The notes beneath the pieces are model-generated. The model saw only the letters and a program-made list of their open reading frames with translations, did not search any database and was not told the DNA's origin. The translations under genes and the position numbers were made by a program. This document shows positions 1 through 8,763 of a stretch of DNA of 64,000 nt, in pieces; positions within the stretch are counted from its first letter, which is position 1, and each line of letters starts with the position of its first letter. Source of the DNA: an unicellular cyanobacterium SU2 (lineage in GTDB: Bacteria > Cyanobacteriota > Cyanobacteriia > Cyanobacteriales > Microcystaceae); contig NEED01000005.1 of NCBI GenBank assembly GCA_002110465.1, positions 1-64,000 on the forward strand, written 5' to 3'.

Positions 1-2
1 CG

Positions 3-101
3 CTTGTGAAACGCGGCAGCGGCCAAGATACTTGTGGGGTAGCCCACTGGGACAATAGTTCGATGCCAGGATTAGTTTTCAGCATAAAAGAGGTGACCTA
101 G
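3..101 (+). other. Unassigned 3' end (ORF tail or RNA gene end)
   Basis: An open frame runs in from the window edge and stops at TAG 99-101, giving a 32-residue tail with no family signature that I recognise. It is followed immediately by a terminator-like hairpin, so it may equally be the 3' end of a stable RNA gene. Sequence to the left of the window would decide between the two. Confidence 0.2.
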
Positions 102-120
102 ATTAAGGTTCCCTCTTTTT
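86..120 (+). terminator. Terminator-like hairpin
   Basis: AAAAGAG at 86-92 pairs with CTCTTTT at 113-119, and inner bases (ACCT/AGGT) extend the stem. A T-run follows the 3' arm. The hairpin sits just upstream, on the plus strand, of the intron remnant's 3' boundary. It reads as an intrinsic terminator for whatever precedes it. Confidence 0.5.
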
Positions 121-175
121 GTTTGTTTCTATATTAGGGGTCGAGAAAGGAGTCACCTCCTTCCCCTCCCAGTCC

Positions 176-209
176 GAACCGTACGTGAGACTTTCACCTC
201 ATACGGCTC
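176..209 (-). ncRNA. Group II intron domain V
   Basis: Exactly 34 nt on the minus strand, with the catalytic AGC triad in the first strand, a GAAA-like tetraloop, the two-base bulge region and the complementary ACGGTTC end. Domain V is the most conserved part of group II introns and carries the metal-binding active site. Here it is orphaned from domains I-IV. Confidence 0.85.
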
Positions 210-504
210 TCGTTAATCAGTCCCTTTACATGGGAACTACCAATACATCATCAATCCATCTGTAATTTTCTGGGATTACCATGTTATTATCAACACCTGG
301 GGGGGCGACACTGAGGTTTTAAAGCATTATACAATCAGGGTTTGAGCCATGTATGGTTTACAAAGATAGTCCTTTTTCACAAGCTATTTTTGGGAAAACT
401 TGCAATCATTTTCGCTAAAAACCCCATTATCTCGTTTAGTTCATTGGCGATCACTACTTCTATCTTTTTCAAGCGCAACTTGCAGAAGTTAGACCAGGTA
501 TGGA

Positions 505-774
505 TTATAGGCGACAAGTCGCCCCCCCAGTATCAACACATTTCTCGTTACTCCCATCATGTCTTGTTTTGATATCATGGCAGTGACGATGTAGAAGTTG
601 TAGATTTTTCCATTCATCCTTTCCGCCTTTTGACTTGGGGATAATGTGGTCTATTTCTACAACATCTTCAGGGCTAAAATGTTGATTACAGAGGTTGCAC
701 TTACCTTTTCTATAACAACACCAGAGATCTCCGAGGCCTACGAGGGTTGAAAGCCTTTTAATTTCAATTAGTTT
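505..774 (-). pseudogene. Truncated group II intron protein, HNH endonuclease end
   Basis: This frame has no start codon and is closed upstream by TGA at 777-775. It encodes the C-terminal HNH nuclease of a group II intron reverse transcriptase/maturase. Visible motifs are a CNLC zinc knuckle, EIDHIIPKSKGG, NLQLLHRHCHDIKT and a terminal HDGS, ending at TAA 507-505. This is the order seen in the HNH domains that end such proteins. Reverse transcriptase and maturase domains are missing, and the few residues upstream of the knuckle do not match the family, so the break lies near position 725. It cannot support intron mobility. Confidence 0.85.
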
Positions 775-863
775 TCAATATAGATAAAATGGCTTAATTC
801 GCCCATTTTATTTTAACAAATAACAAATAATAACTCTATACTTTGACTAACTATGATATGTAG

Positions 864-3137
864 TTAATTGATATCACTATGGTTCGTTATATTTGTATCA
901 CTACCCATATAGTTTCCCCACAAGACCGCTGCTTGGCTACTACTACCCGTGGTTGGGGAATTATCATCATTACCTAACCATACTCCTGTTACCACATTCT
1001 GATTGGGAACATATCCCATAAACCAAAGATCGACCCCTTTATCAGTGGTTCCTGTTTTTCCTGCTTCTCTCCGTCCAATACTAGCTGCTCCTCCGGTTCC
1101 TTGTTGCACGACCCCTTGTAATAAATTAGTCATGGTTTGGGCTAATTGGGGGGAAATTACTCTTTTTCTATGGGCTTTATCCTGATTAGAATCATAAACG
1201 ACTCGACAGGTTTGCCAATTATTGATATCGGAACAGTCTCCTCCATCAAGGATGCGGCGAATAGCATGGGGACGGTTCCACATTCCTTGGTTGGCAAAAG
1301 TACCGTAAGCCCCAGCCATTTCTAAGACGGTGACTTCACTTTGTCCTAAAATTAACCCAGGTGATCGCGTTAATTCTGATTCTATGCCTAACCGTTGTGC
1401 CATCTCAATCACTCGATTTAACCCTGCATCCTGGGCGACTCTCAAGGCGATCGCGTTTTCTGACTGAGCCATTGCTCGATACATATCTACATCCCCACTA
1501 CTGCGTTCACAGGGTTTGTATCTTTGTCCCATCCAACGAACGCCACTACAAGAGTAAATTTTATGGGGGGAAATTCCTTTTTCTATGGCTGCAGCATAAG
1601 CAAACACTTTAAAAGTAGACCCTGGTTGGCGTTTAGCTTGAGTAGCGCGGTTAAATTGACTTTGCTTATAGTCTACTCCCCCCACTAAGGCTAAAATTTC
1701 CCCTGTACGAGTATCTAAGGTAACAATTGCTCCTTGGGAAAACCGGTAGGTTGAGCCAGTATTTTTAACGTGATCTCGGAGTCCTTTTTCAGCTTTAGAT
1801 TGTAAATTCAGGTCTAATCCCGTTTCTACAATAAAATTGCCTTCTTTAGCGACCGCACTCCCTAAAAGGGTTCGTAATTCTTGAAAAACGTGACTATAAA
1901 AATAAGGGGCAATTAAATTTGATAGGGTCTTTCTAGCTTTAGGACTAATTTCTATCCGCGATCGCCGCGCTCGATCAGCTTCTGCGGGTTTGATCATTCC
2001 TAAGTCTACCATTCGAGTGATGACGCGGTTTCTTAATTGAACGGAGGTATCGTAGTCCTGAACAGGGTTATAAAGATTTGGGGCGGGTAACATTGCCACT
2101 AGGGTAGCGGCTTCGGCAATCGTTAACTCTCTGGCTGATTTTTCAAAATAGAATTGGGCTGCATCTTCAAAGCCATAAAGACCGCCCCCTAGATACACTT
2201 GATTGAGATAGGTTTTTAAGATTTTATCTTTACTATAGACAGCCTCTAATTTTAAGGCGACAATCATTTCCCGTAACTTACGACCGGCTGTATTTTCCCA
2301 TCCCACTTCAGCAAAGAGGCTGCGGGCTAATTGTTGAGTTAAGGTACTCGCCCCCTGACGAATGCCTTGATCTTTTGAGTTGATAACTAACGCACGAACA
2401 ATTCCGTAAGGATCGACCCCAAAATGCCAATAGAAGCGACTATCTTCTGAAGCAATGAGGGCTTTGGGTAAATAGGGGGAAAAGTCCCGTAAACGGTCAA
2501 TTTCTTGATGGGTATTTTGGCTAATGGGGTTCAGAGGAGTTTTACCATCCCTTGCATAGACGACCACCGGACCACTAACTCCTGATGGGAGGGGAGTTAC
2601 ATCATATTTCCGACTTTCCCAGATGATCGCAGCGCTAACTAGGGTCAATAGTCCAACAGTTCCATAAAGGGTGTAGGAAATCAGTCTACGCCAGACAGGA
2701 GGAGGGTTATGGTAAGTTAAATTAGCAGTTTTGGCTAATTCTGGAGGTCCTAAGGTAATTACATCCCCGTGACGTAGGGAAAGATTTTTAATGCGTCGTC
2801 TGTTGTAGTAAACTCCGTTAGTAGAATGTTCGTCTTTAAGGATGAAGCGATGGGGGTTGTTTTTATCACGGTGGAGGGAACAGTGAACTTGACTGACAAC
2901 ACCATTGGAAATGACGATATCACAAGATCTAGAACTACGCCCCAAAATATAGCGATCGCCAATTAACGAGTAGACTTGAGGGCGATCATTTTCTCCATCG
3001 TGTACCCATAATTCAGGAACTTTTGCCCCTTTTTTGAGAGTCTCGGGACTTAATTTTCCTTGACCAAGCTGTTGGACTGCTTGGGTAACCAGTTGACTTA
3101 GGGGATGTTTAGGAGGAGATGGGGGTTTTGAGGTCAT
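864..3137 (-). CDS. FHA-fused class A penicillin-binding protein (PBP1 family)
   Basis: Bifunctional peptidoglycan synthase. Residues about 55-135 form an FHA phosphothreonine-binding domain (GRSSR, SxxH-type and NGxxxN motifs). One membrane helix lies at about 152-173. A GT51 glycosyltransferase domain follows, with EDSRF (catalytic Glu231) and GASTLTQQ at 262-269. The transpeptidase domain carries STFK (Ser507), SEN 559-561 and KTG 694-696, so all catalytic motifs are present. It should polymerise glycan strands and cross-link stems on the outer face of the cytoplasmic membrane. The cytosolic FHA domain implies recruitment or control by a Ser/Thr-phosphorylated partner. FHA-PBP fusions are known in cyanobacteria. 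It is transcribed alone; the neighbours are the intron remnant and a META protein. Confidence 0.93.
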   Translation of the reverse strand: MTSKPPSPPKHPLSQLVTQAVQQLGQGKLSPETLKKGAKVPELWVHDGENDRPQVYSLIGDRYILGRSSRSCDIVISNGVVSQVHCSLHRDKNNPHRFILKDEHSTNGVYYNRRRIKNLSLRHGDVITLGPPELAKTANLTYHNPPPVWRRLISYTLYGTVGLLTLVSAAIIWESRKYDVTPLPSGVSGPVVVYARDGKTPLNPISQNTHQEIDRLRDFSPYLPKALIASEDSRFYWHFGVDPYGIVRALVINSKDQGIRQGASTLTQQLARSLFAEVGWENTAGRKLREMIVALKLEAVYSKDKILKTYLNQVYLGGGLYGFEDAAQFYFEKSARELTIAEAATLVAMLPAPNLYNPVQDYDTSVQLRNRVITRMVDLGMIKPAEADRARRSRIEISPKARKTLSNLIAPYFYSHVFQELRTLLGSAVAKEGNFIVETGLDLNLQSKAEKGLRDHVKNTGSTYRFSQGAIVTLDTRTGEILALVGGVDYKQSQFNRATQAKRQPGSTFKVFAYAAAIEKGISPHKIYSCSGVRWMGQRYKPCERSSGDVDMYRAMAQSENAIALRVAQDAGLNRVIEMAQRLGIESELTRSPGLILGQSEVTVLEMAGAYGTFANQGMWNRPHAIRRILDGGDCSDINNWQTCRVVYDSNQDKAHRKRVISPQLAQTMTNLLQGVVQQGTGGAASIGRREAGKTGTTDKGVDLWFMGYVPNQNVVTGVWLGNDDNSPTTGSSSQAAVLWGNYMGSDTNITNHSDIN

Positions 3138-3403
3138 AGCTTACTACGTTAAAATCCAGTTAACTAGATTTTGTTTAATTTGCTGTAATCTTGTTCAGGT
3201 AATACTATCAATTTTTTTAACCGTTTGATTTTTGACACGCTCACTAACCGTGATTCTCTTTATGATACTTTTTAATTTTAGTCCTGTTTTGTCTCAAATT
3301 AGGGTCATTGGTAGTGATAATTTCATTTAATCTGTATAAAATAATTTCTCTAACTTTATCAGCCTCTTTGTGTCACAATCTTGGCTAAGAAGTCAATCCT
3401 CCA

Positions 3404-4315
3404 TCAAGACTCCGAACTCGCTGGTGCAAATTTTATCATCCCAGCATCTGTTCCTAAATTAATATGGAGTTGACCATCTTTAAAAGAGTAGATAGCTGCA
3501 TTTTTGAGAGCTTGAAGATATTCATTTTCCAGAGAAAAAGGGAAGCAAGCCGCTAATGTCGATGCCCCCAATTCTATCGATAGACTATTATTATCTTGAG
3601 TGTATTTTCCCGTTACTCGGTTGCAGTCGGCTCGAATGGCAAGTTGTCCATTTTCAAGAAACTCAATCGTATACTTTTTGGGAGAACCAGGGACTAAAAG
3701 GGTTCCGTTATTGTGTTCAATTTGTTGTAACTGCCAAATTGTTCCTGTCAGGGTTGTTGGGTTAGCCACAGAAAACTTTATCGTACCTGTATCGGCTTTC
3801 AAATCTAGATATAAATGACCATCTTTAAAAAAGTAAATAACTGCTTCGTTGAGTCCTTGAAGATACCGATTTTCCAATGATCCTGGTGGGCAGGCAGCCC
3901 GTGTCGATGCGCCTAATTCTATAGATAAAACTTTTTCACTATTGTTCGTGTAACTTCCTCTGACTCGGTTGCAGTCGGCTCGAATGGCAAGTTGTCCATT
4001 TTCAAGAAACTCAATGGTGTAGTTTTCGGACTTACCAGGAACTAAACGAGTATCATCACTATACTGTATTTGCTCAAGTTGCCAGACTTGCCCTGTTAGC
4101 AGAGGTAAATCAGTTGATGGAGTGACTGCAAGTTCTTTTTGTTTATTTTGGGCGTTCTCACGAGTTAAGGTTTGAGAAAACTCACCCGATAAATGATGGC
4201 TTCTGAGGAGGTTTGTCTGAATTGGCTTAGGGACAGTTTGGGCTACGATTAACGGTTCATCTATCATGGAAATAATAACACTAAGAGTTATTAATGTTGC
4301 GTAACGTAATTTCAT
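3404..4315 (-). CDS. Secreted tandem META-domain protein
   Basis: The start is placed at the ATG at 4315-4313 because AAGGAGAG lies 10 nt upstream and the product then begins with a signal-peptide-like hydrophobic stretch ending near AQT. Two homologous domains of about 105 residues follow, each with the pattern W-QLEQI, VPG, YTIEFLENGQLAIRADCNRV, ELGAST-AAC, SLENEYLQAL and FKDG-L--(D/N)L. These match META/HslJ-type domains, found in envelope proteins of uncertain function. The two halves share a 53-bp stretch of identical DNA (3615-3667 and 3963-4015), so the duplication is recent or kept uniform by conversion. Conserved Cys pairs suggest disulfides outside the cytoplasm. The exact role is unknown. 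Confidence 0.8.
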   Translation of the reverse strand: MKLRYATLITLSVIISMIDEPLIVAQTVPKPIQTNLLRSHHLSGEFSQTLTRENAQNKQKELAVTPSTDLPLLTGQVWQLEQIQYSDDTRLVPGKSENYTIEFLENGQLAIRADCNRVRGSYTNNSEKVLSIELGASTRAACPPGSLENRYLQGLNEAVIYFFKDGHLYLDLKADTGTIKFSVANPTTLTGTIWQLQQIEHNNGTLLVPGSPKKYTIEFLENGQLAIRADCNRVTGKYTQDNNSLSIELGASTLAACFPFSLENEYLQALKNAAIYSFKDGQLHINLGTDAGMIKFAPASSES

Positions 4316-4488
4316 GCTTAATTGTCTCTCCTTCGTGGCCACAATATCTAGTTTTAAGTTAAATTTTAATTTAGAAGTAACTAAAATGGGACAGTAAATT
4401 TTAATAGTAGGCCAGAGGCAAAAGGCAAGATTAATAAGCTGAAGTGTTCCTCACTTGTTAGGAGAAACGCTATATTCCTTTAAACAAC

Positions 4489-5298
4489 TTACTCAATAAA
4501 TTGCTGACGTAAATAGTTACCTAAACTATCTACTAATGTTACCATCATTAAGACAATTAATAAAAGGGCAGAAACTTCTTCATATTTGAGCAACCTTAAT
4601 GCCCCAATGATTTCAAATCCGATCCCTCCTGCCCCCACTGCTCCTAATACCATAGAAGCGCGAAAATTATACTCCCAACGATAAAAAATTACATCAGCTA
4701 TTTGCGGTAAGACTTGGGGAAAAATACTATGAAAAATAATTTGTAAATGATTTGCTCCTGCTGATTTTGCCGCTTCAATAGGAGCTTTATCTGTATGTTC
4801 GATAGATTCAGCAAAAAATTTTCCTACCATGCCAATCGAATGAAATCCTAATGCTAATACCCCAGGCAGTGCGCCAAATCCAACGGCTACAACAAAAATA
4901 ATTCCCATCAGTAATTCAGGAATTGCTCTAGCAATATTTAAAAGTATTCGTGATATAAAATATATGAAAGGATGGGGAGTCGTATTACGGGCTGCCCCTA
5001 AAGCAATGGGAAAAGAAAAGACAACGGCTATCCCTGTCCCAGCAATACTCATAGCGACAGTATCAATTAATGGTTTAATCCACTCGGAAGCGCGACTAAA
5101 ATCTGGGGGTAACATCTCTCCCATTATTTCAATTAAGTCTGGAATTCCCTCATATAAGCGTTTTACATCAAATAAACCAACTACTATTAAACTCATAAAA
5201 AAAATCCCCAATAAGCTTAATATTTTGCCTGCTGAGCTATACAAATTACGTTTTCTTATATATATAAATCTATTAAGTTTTTCTTTGTTTATTTTCAT
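4489..5298 (-). CDS. phnE: Phosphonate/phosphite ABC transporter permease PhnE
   Basis: A 269-residue inner-membrane permease with about six hydrophobic helices. Its BPD_transp_1-type cytoplasmic EAA loop is visible as EAAKSAGANHLQIIFHSIFP. The RIPELLMGIIF segment is typical of PhnE proteins. It is the third gene of a minus-strand phnC-phnD-phnE set and should form the membrane channel with the PhnC ATPase. No carbon-phosphorus lyase or phosphite dehydrogenase gene is seen nearby, so the true substrate (phosphonate, phosphite or phosphate-like) cannot be read from context. Confidence 0.92.
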   Translation of the reverse strand: MKINKEKLNRFIYIRKRNLYSSAGKILSLLGIFFMSLIVVGLFDVKRLYEGIPDLIEIMGEMLPPDFSRASEWIKPLIDTVAMSIAGTGIAVVFSFPIALGAARNTTPHPFIYFISRILLNIARAIPELLMGIIFVVAVGFGALPGVLALGFHSIGMVGKFFAESIEHTDKAPIEAAKSAGANHLQIIFHSIFPQVLPQIADVIFYRWEYNFRASMVLGAVGAGGIGFEIIGALRLLKYEEVSALLLIVLMMVTLVDSLGNYLRQQFIE

Positions 5299-5381
5299 TT
5301 ATTTTAGATTTTATACTTTAAAAATTAATTAAGTATTTGGGGTTTTTATATCATTTTTAATGACTAAAATTATAAACAAAC

Positions 5382-6305
5382 TTAATTTAACTGAGAAAAG
5401 TTTAGATTAAGAACTTGTCCCAAATCTCTAACAACATTATAATCTTTATCTTCAATTGATTGAAATCCTTCTGCATTAAATGGTTTTAAAACTGTTTCAT
5501 CGTCTAAAGTAAAAAATGCTTGTTTAATTTTTTGTTTAAGCTGAGGATCTAAATCAGAACGCATTGTCCAAGGATATTGGGGAAATGGTTGAGATTCCTC
5601 GATTAAAATGACTTGATTTTTATTAATGGTTCCCTTTTCAATTAAGGCGTTAAAAATGTGCTTACTTAACCCTCCCGCTTGAGCTTTTCCATTAGCAACC
5701 GCTACGGCAACCGCATCATGAAAACCTAAAAATACTTCTTCGTAGTCTTTCCTTGCTTTTAATCCTTTTTTGACCAACATTGACTTAGGAATTAAGTGAC
5801 TAGAGGTGGACGCTTGATCTCCATAAGCCATGGTTTTTCCTTTGATTTTTTCATAAGAATCAATTCCCTCTTTTGAGTTGCCAATCACGACAGCTTTATA
5901 GGTTGTCTCACCATTTTTTTCTAGCGCGGCAAACGCTTCAATATTACTCTTTGTTTTGGCTAAAACATAAGATAATGGACCAAAATATGCTAGATCTACG
6001 CGTCCTTTACTAACAGCTTCGATCATAGAAGAATAATCTGTACTGACAAATAATTCAATCTCTTTATTAAGTTGCTTTTCTAAATAATTTTCTAGTCCTT
6101 TATGATTCTGGATGACCGTTGCTACTGATTCATCTGGTAATAAAGCAACTACTAATTTTTTAGGGTTGCTTTTTGCATTTGTTTGTGTTTCTCTATTTTC
6201 CAAATTCGATATTTTAGTATCTGGATTATCACAACTGATAAGACTTAATAAAACTAGAAAAATAACAGGGATTAATTTTTTTTCAAAGGAAAGTGTTTTA
6301 CTCAT
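5382..6305 (-). CDS. phnD: Phosphonate/phosphite-binding lipoprotein PhnD
   Basis: A 307-residue periplasmic substrate-binding protein. A signal peptide ends in a lipobox with Cys25 (SLISC), so it is membrane-anchored. The fold signature includes VALLPDES near the start, VDLAYFGPLSYVLA, and YGDQASTSSHLIPKSML, the motif lining the ligand pocket of PhnD/PtxB-type proteins. It lies between phnC (82 bp away) and phnE (83 bp away), forming one operon. It captures the ligand and delivers it to PhnE. The motif set is shared by phosphonate, phosphite and hypophosphite binders, so specificity is open. Confidence 0.92.
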   Translation of the reverse strand: MSKTLSFEKKLIPVIFLVLLSLISCDNPDTKISNLENRETQTNAKSNPKKLVVALLPDESVATVIQNHKGLENYLEKQLNKEIELFVSTDYSSMIEAVSKGRVDLAYFGPLSYVLAKTKSNIEAFAALEKNGETTYKAVVIGNSKEGIDSYEKIKGKTMAYGDQASTSSHLIPKSMLVKKGLKARKDYEEVFLGFHDAVAVAVANGKAQAGGLSKHIFNALIEKGTINKNQVILIEESQPFPQYPWTMRSDLDPQLKQKIKQAFFTLDDETVLKPFNAEGFQSIEDKDYNVVRDLGQVLNLNFSQLN

Positions 6306-6387
6306 TGTTTTATTGAAAAATAATTACCAAGATCTTTATTATATGTTAATCATAACTTCACTGCCATTATGCTGTCTTACGGGGAGA

Positions 6388-7116
6388 TTAATTGTGATAA
6401 ATTGCTTCGAGTTGCTGATTTTTTATTTCTGAAGGATTACGATCAAAGACAATGCTTCCATTGGCTAATCCAATAATGCGATCGCCATAACCTAAGGCTA
6501 ACTCTATTTGATGTAAACTAACTAAAACGCCGAGCTTATCTTCTTGACAAATTTGGCGTAGATTAGATAATATTTGGTGTGAAGTGGCTAAATCTAAACT
6601 AGCGACGGGTTCATCAGCTAACAGAAACTGAGGTTGTTGGGCTAAAGCGCGGGCAATGCCGACTCGTTGTTGTTGACCCCCGCTAAGCTGTTTAACAGGG
6701 GTTAAGGCTTTATCTAGTAACCCAACTCTTTCTAAACAATTTAAAGCAAGGTATTGATCAACTTTAGGGAGGGGAAATAAGCTTCTTACGGTAGAGTAAT
6801 ATCCTAAACGCCCAACTAAAACATTTTGGAGGGCAGTTTGTCGGGAGATTAAGTGGTGTTTTTGAAAAATCATTCCTGTTCTTTGACGGTGTTTTCTTAA
6901 AATTTTAGGATGACGTAAATCACCTAATCCCTGAACAATAATTCGACCACTGGTAGGGCAACAAAGATAATTAATACAGCGTAAAAGTGTTGACTTTCCT
7001 GCTCCAGAAGCTCCTAAAAGTACCGTAAATTCTCCCTGGCTAAATTGAAGAGAAATGTCTCGTAAAGCAACCGTCCCATCTTTATAAACAACCCCAACAT
7101 TATCAAGACAAATCAT
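6388..7116 (-). CDS. phnC: Phosphonate/phosphite ABC transporter ATPase PhnC
   Basis: A 242-residue ABC ATPase with Walker A GASGAGKST (about residues 36-44), Q-loop region MIFQKHHLI, signature LSGGQQQRVGIARAL, Walker B FLLADEP and the switch His in SLHQIELAL. The order of sequence blocks is typical of PhnC. It is the first gene of the operon and should energise uptake through PhnE. A 175-bp spacer precedes it; one loose match to a cyanobacterial Pho-box half site (CTTAAACA) sits just before the ATG, too weak to claim phosphate control. Confidence 0.93.
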   Translation of the reverse strand: MICLDNVGVVYKDGTVALRDISLQFSQGEFTVLLGASGAGKSTLLRCINYLCCPTSGRIIVQGLGDLRHPKILRKHRQRTGMIFQKHHLISRQTALQNVLVGRLGYYSTVRSLFPLPKVDQYLALNCLERVGLLDKALTPVKQLSGGQQQRVGIARALAQQPQFLLADEPVASLDLATSHQILSNLRQICQEDKLGVLVSLHQIELALGYGDRIIGLANGSIVFDRNPSEIKNQQLEAIYHN

Positions 7117-7291
7117 CTTGTTTAAGAAAAATAATATCTTTTTAGTTAAAGCTTAACCCAAAATTCTTGTAAATTTCTAGTGATGGCCGTCCATAATTCT
7201 TTAAATCTTTAGTGCTTATTTTACTGTTAAGTTATATGACTAAATAAAAATACATGATAGTTTAAGAGATAGACAAAAAATAAGCAGAACA

Positions 7292-7543
7292 ATGAAACAA
7301 AGGATTCTTATTTGGTTAAATCGCTTTTTAGTAGCTGATGTATTTCTGGTAATTTTGGGGTTTGTCTGGTTAGCCGTCGCAGTAGTTGGACGTTCAATCG
7401 GTGTTCCCCTAGGGTTCGATTTATGGTACAAACTATGGCAACCCCTATTTAATCCAGCGATCGCCATTTTGTTTTTAGGAGCGATCCTCAACTGGCTAAT
7501 TAATAAGATATCTGATCGATTTGATTCTCCATCAAACCCATGA
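7292..7543 (+). CDS. Small two-helix membrane protein
   Basis: 83 residues with two hydrophobic helices, at about 11-32 and 57-74, joined by a short loop containing GVPLGFDLW. The ends are charged, and the C-terminus is probably cytosolic. I do not recognise a named family, though small proteins of this type are common in cyanobacteria. It lies about 100 bp upstream of rpe on the same strand, but the two do not overlap and a link in function is not evident. The opposite-strand open frame across the same bases lacks these features and is a shadow. Confidence 0.65.
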   Translation: MKQRILIWLNRFLVADVFLVILGFVWLAVAVVGRSIGVPLGFDLWYKLWQPLFNPAIAILFLGAILNWLINKISDRFDSPSNP

Positions 7544-7649
7544 GCAGATTTCACGATTTTAGTCCAATCAGAGATTATGATTAGGGAAATTCTAAAGACT
7601 TTGTTAATATTGATATCACAATCGAGCCATCGGAGAACACTCCCAAATT

Positions 7650-8351
7650 ATGAGCCAATCTACTAAATCCACTGTAATAGCCCCTTCTATTTTGTCGGCT
7701 GATTTTAGCCGTTTAGGAGAAGAAATCCAAGCTGTAGACAAAGCAGGAGCCGATTGGATTCATGTTGATGTTATGGACGGTCGTTTTGTTCCTAATATCA
7801 CCATTGGTCCTTTAATCGTTAAGGCGATTCGTCCCTACACGCAAAAACCTTTAGACGTTCACTTAATGATTGTTGAACCTGAAAAATACGTCGCTGACTT
7901 TGCTAAAGCCGGTGCTGATATTATTTCTGTTCATGCGGAACACAACGCTTCCCCTCACCTACACCGCACCCTAGGACAAATTCGAGAATTAGGGAAAAAA
8001 GCGGGTGTTGTTCTTAACCCCTCCACTCCCCTAGAATTAATTGAGTATGTTCTAGAACTGTGTGACTTGGTACTGATTATGAGTGTTAACCCAGGATTTG
8101 GCGGTCAAAGCTTTATTCCTGAAGTGGTTAGCAAAATTAGCAAACTTCGTCAGATGTGTGATGAACGCGGACTTGATCCTTGGATTGAAGTGGATGGAGG
8201 GTTAAAACCTGGTAATACGTGGCAAGTATTAGAAGCCGGTGCTAACGCTATTGTTGCCGGATCAGCCGTCTTTAAAGCCCCTAGTTATAGTGAAGCTATT
8301 GAAGGAATTCGTAACAGCAAGCGTCCTGAACCCGAACTAGCAGCAGTTTAA
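7650..8351 (+). CDS. rpe: Ribulose-phosphate 3-epimerase
   Basis: A 233-residue TIM-barrel epimerase that interconverts ribulose 5-phosphate and xylulose 5-phosphate in the Calvin cycle and the oxidative pentose phosphate pathway. Diagnostic motifs are [15 protein letters not shown] at the N-terminus, [12 protein letters not shown] with metal ligands His38 and Asp40, [18 protein letters not shown] (phosphate-binding loop) and DGGL with the second catalytic Asp. The length is normal. It is a single gene followed by an intrinsic terminator built on a HIP1 sequence. Confidence 0.97.
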   Translation: MSQSTKSTVIAPSILSADFSRLGEEIQAVDKAGADWIHVDVMDGRFVPNITIGPLIVKAIRPYTQKPLDVHLMIVEPEKYVADFAKAGADIISVHAEHNASPHLHRTLGQIRELGKKAGVVLNPSTPLELIEYVLELCDLVLIMSVNPGFGGQSFIPEVVSKISKLRQMCDERGLDPWIEVDGGLKPGNTWQVLEAGANAIVAGSAVFKAPSYSEAIEGIRNSKRPEPELAAV

Positions 8352-8380
8352 TCGATAAGTTTAACTGATAAAAGATAGCC

Positions 8381-8408
8381 AAAGGCGATCGCCTTGATCG
8401 CCTTTTTC
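8381..8408 (+). terminator. rpe terminator containing a HIP1 site
   Basis: AAGGCGATC (8382-8390) pairs with GATCGCCTT (8396-8404) around a short GCCTT loop, followed by a T-run. The 5' arm plus loop contains the HIP1 octamer GCGATCGC, so the genome-wide repeat has been used as one arm of a terminator. Confidence 0.75.
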
Positions 8409-8415
8409 CTTGAAC

Positions 8416-8643
8416 CTAATTGTCTGTATAGTTCCTTTGTTTCATCGTTTGTAACTCTTGCAGAAGAACATCAATTTCAGCTTGTAGATGTAAATATTTC
8501 AGTTGCTGTATGGCTTGATAGGATGTCCTCACTTGTCTTACATGGTTTGGCTCTATCTTGGTGCGCGATCGCTGTTGGGTTGAGGAATGAATAGAGGTTT
8601 CATGCTTTGGTAAAGACGAACGAGTAAGGGTTTGATTAGTCAT
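8416..8643 (-). CDS. Small conserved-type hypothetical protein
   Basis: 75 residues, basic and polar at the N-terminus. The second half (about 40-70) is helical and rich in Leu/Gln, compatible with a short coiled coil (LKYLHLQAEIDVLLQELQ). There is no signal peptide or membrane helix, and I do not recognise a family. It converges on the rpe terminator. The coding call rests on its amphipathic pattern and on the lack of a better frame; the plus-strand frame over the same bases looks like a shadow. Confidence 0.5.
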   Translation of the reverse strand: MTNQTLTRSSLPKHETSIHSSTQQRSRTKIEPNHVRQVRTSYQAIQQLKYLHLQAEIDVLLQELQTMKQRNYTDN

Positions 8644-8763
8644 CTATGTGTTTAATTAACGACAGTTGCTTATTATTTCTTAACTTAACTTGAGCATTAT
8701 ACCGTAAGAATGGATCAAGGTATAGCCCAATACTATAGATAATCTAAATCTAGAGGGGTTGAT

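Larger units (their letters stand above)
133..774 (-). mobile_element. Group II intron 3' remnant
   Basis: Read on the minus strand, this contains the end of an intron-encoded protein, then a spacer, then a 34-nt domain V at 209-176. That domain has the hallmark GAGCCGTATG opening, GAAA-type tetraloop and ACGTACGGTTC closing strand. A domain VI hairpin follows at 167-136 (AGGGG/CCCCT and AAGGAG/CTCCTT arms). An unpaired A at 141 lies 8 nt from the predicted 3' end (CTAAT, about 133), where the branch point is expected. Domains I-III and the reverse transcriptase are absent, so this is a dead 5'-truncated copy. A 13-bp perfect inverted repeat (297-309 / 518-530) lies between ORF and domain V. 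Confidence 0.85.

Noticed and set aside
342-572. 76-aa plus-strand frame across the intron remnant
   Set aside because: It is antisense to the HNH tail, has no family features and no ribosome site.
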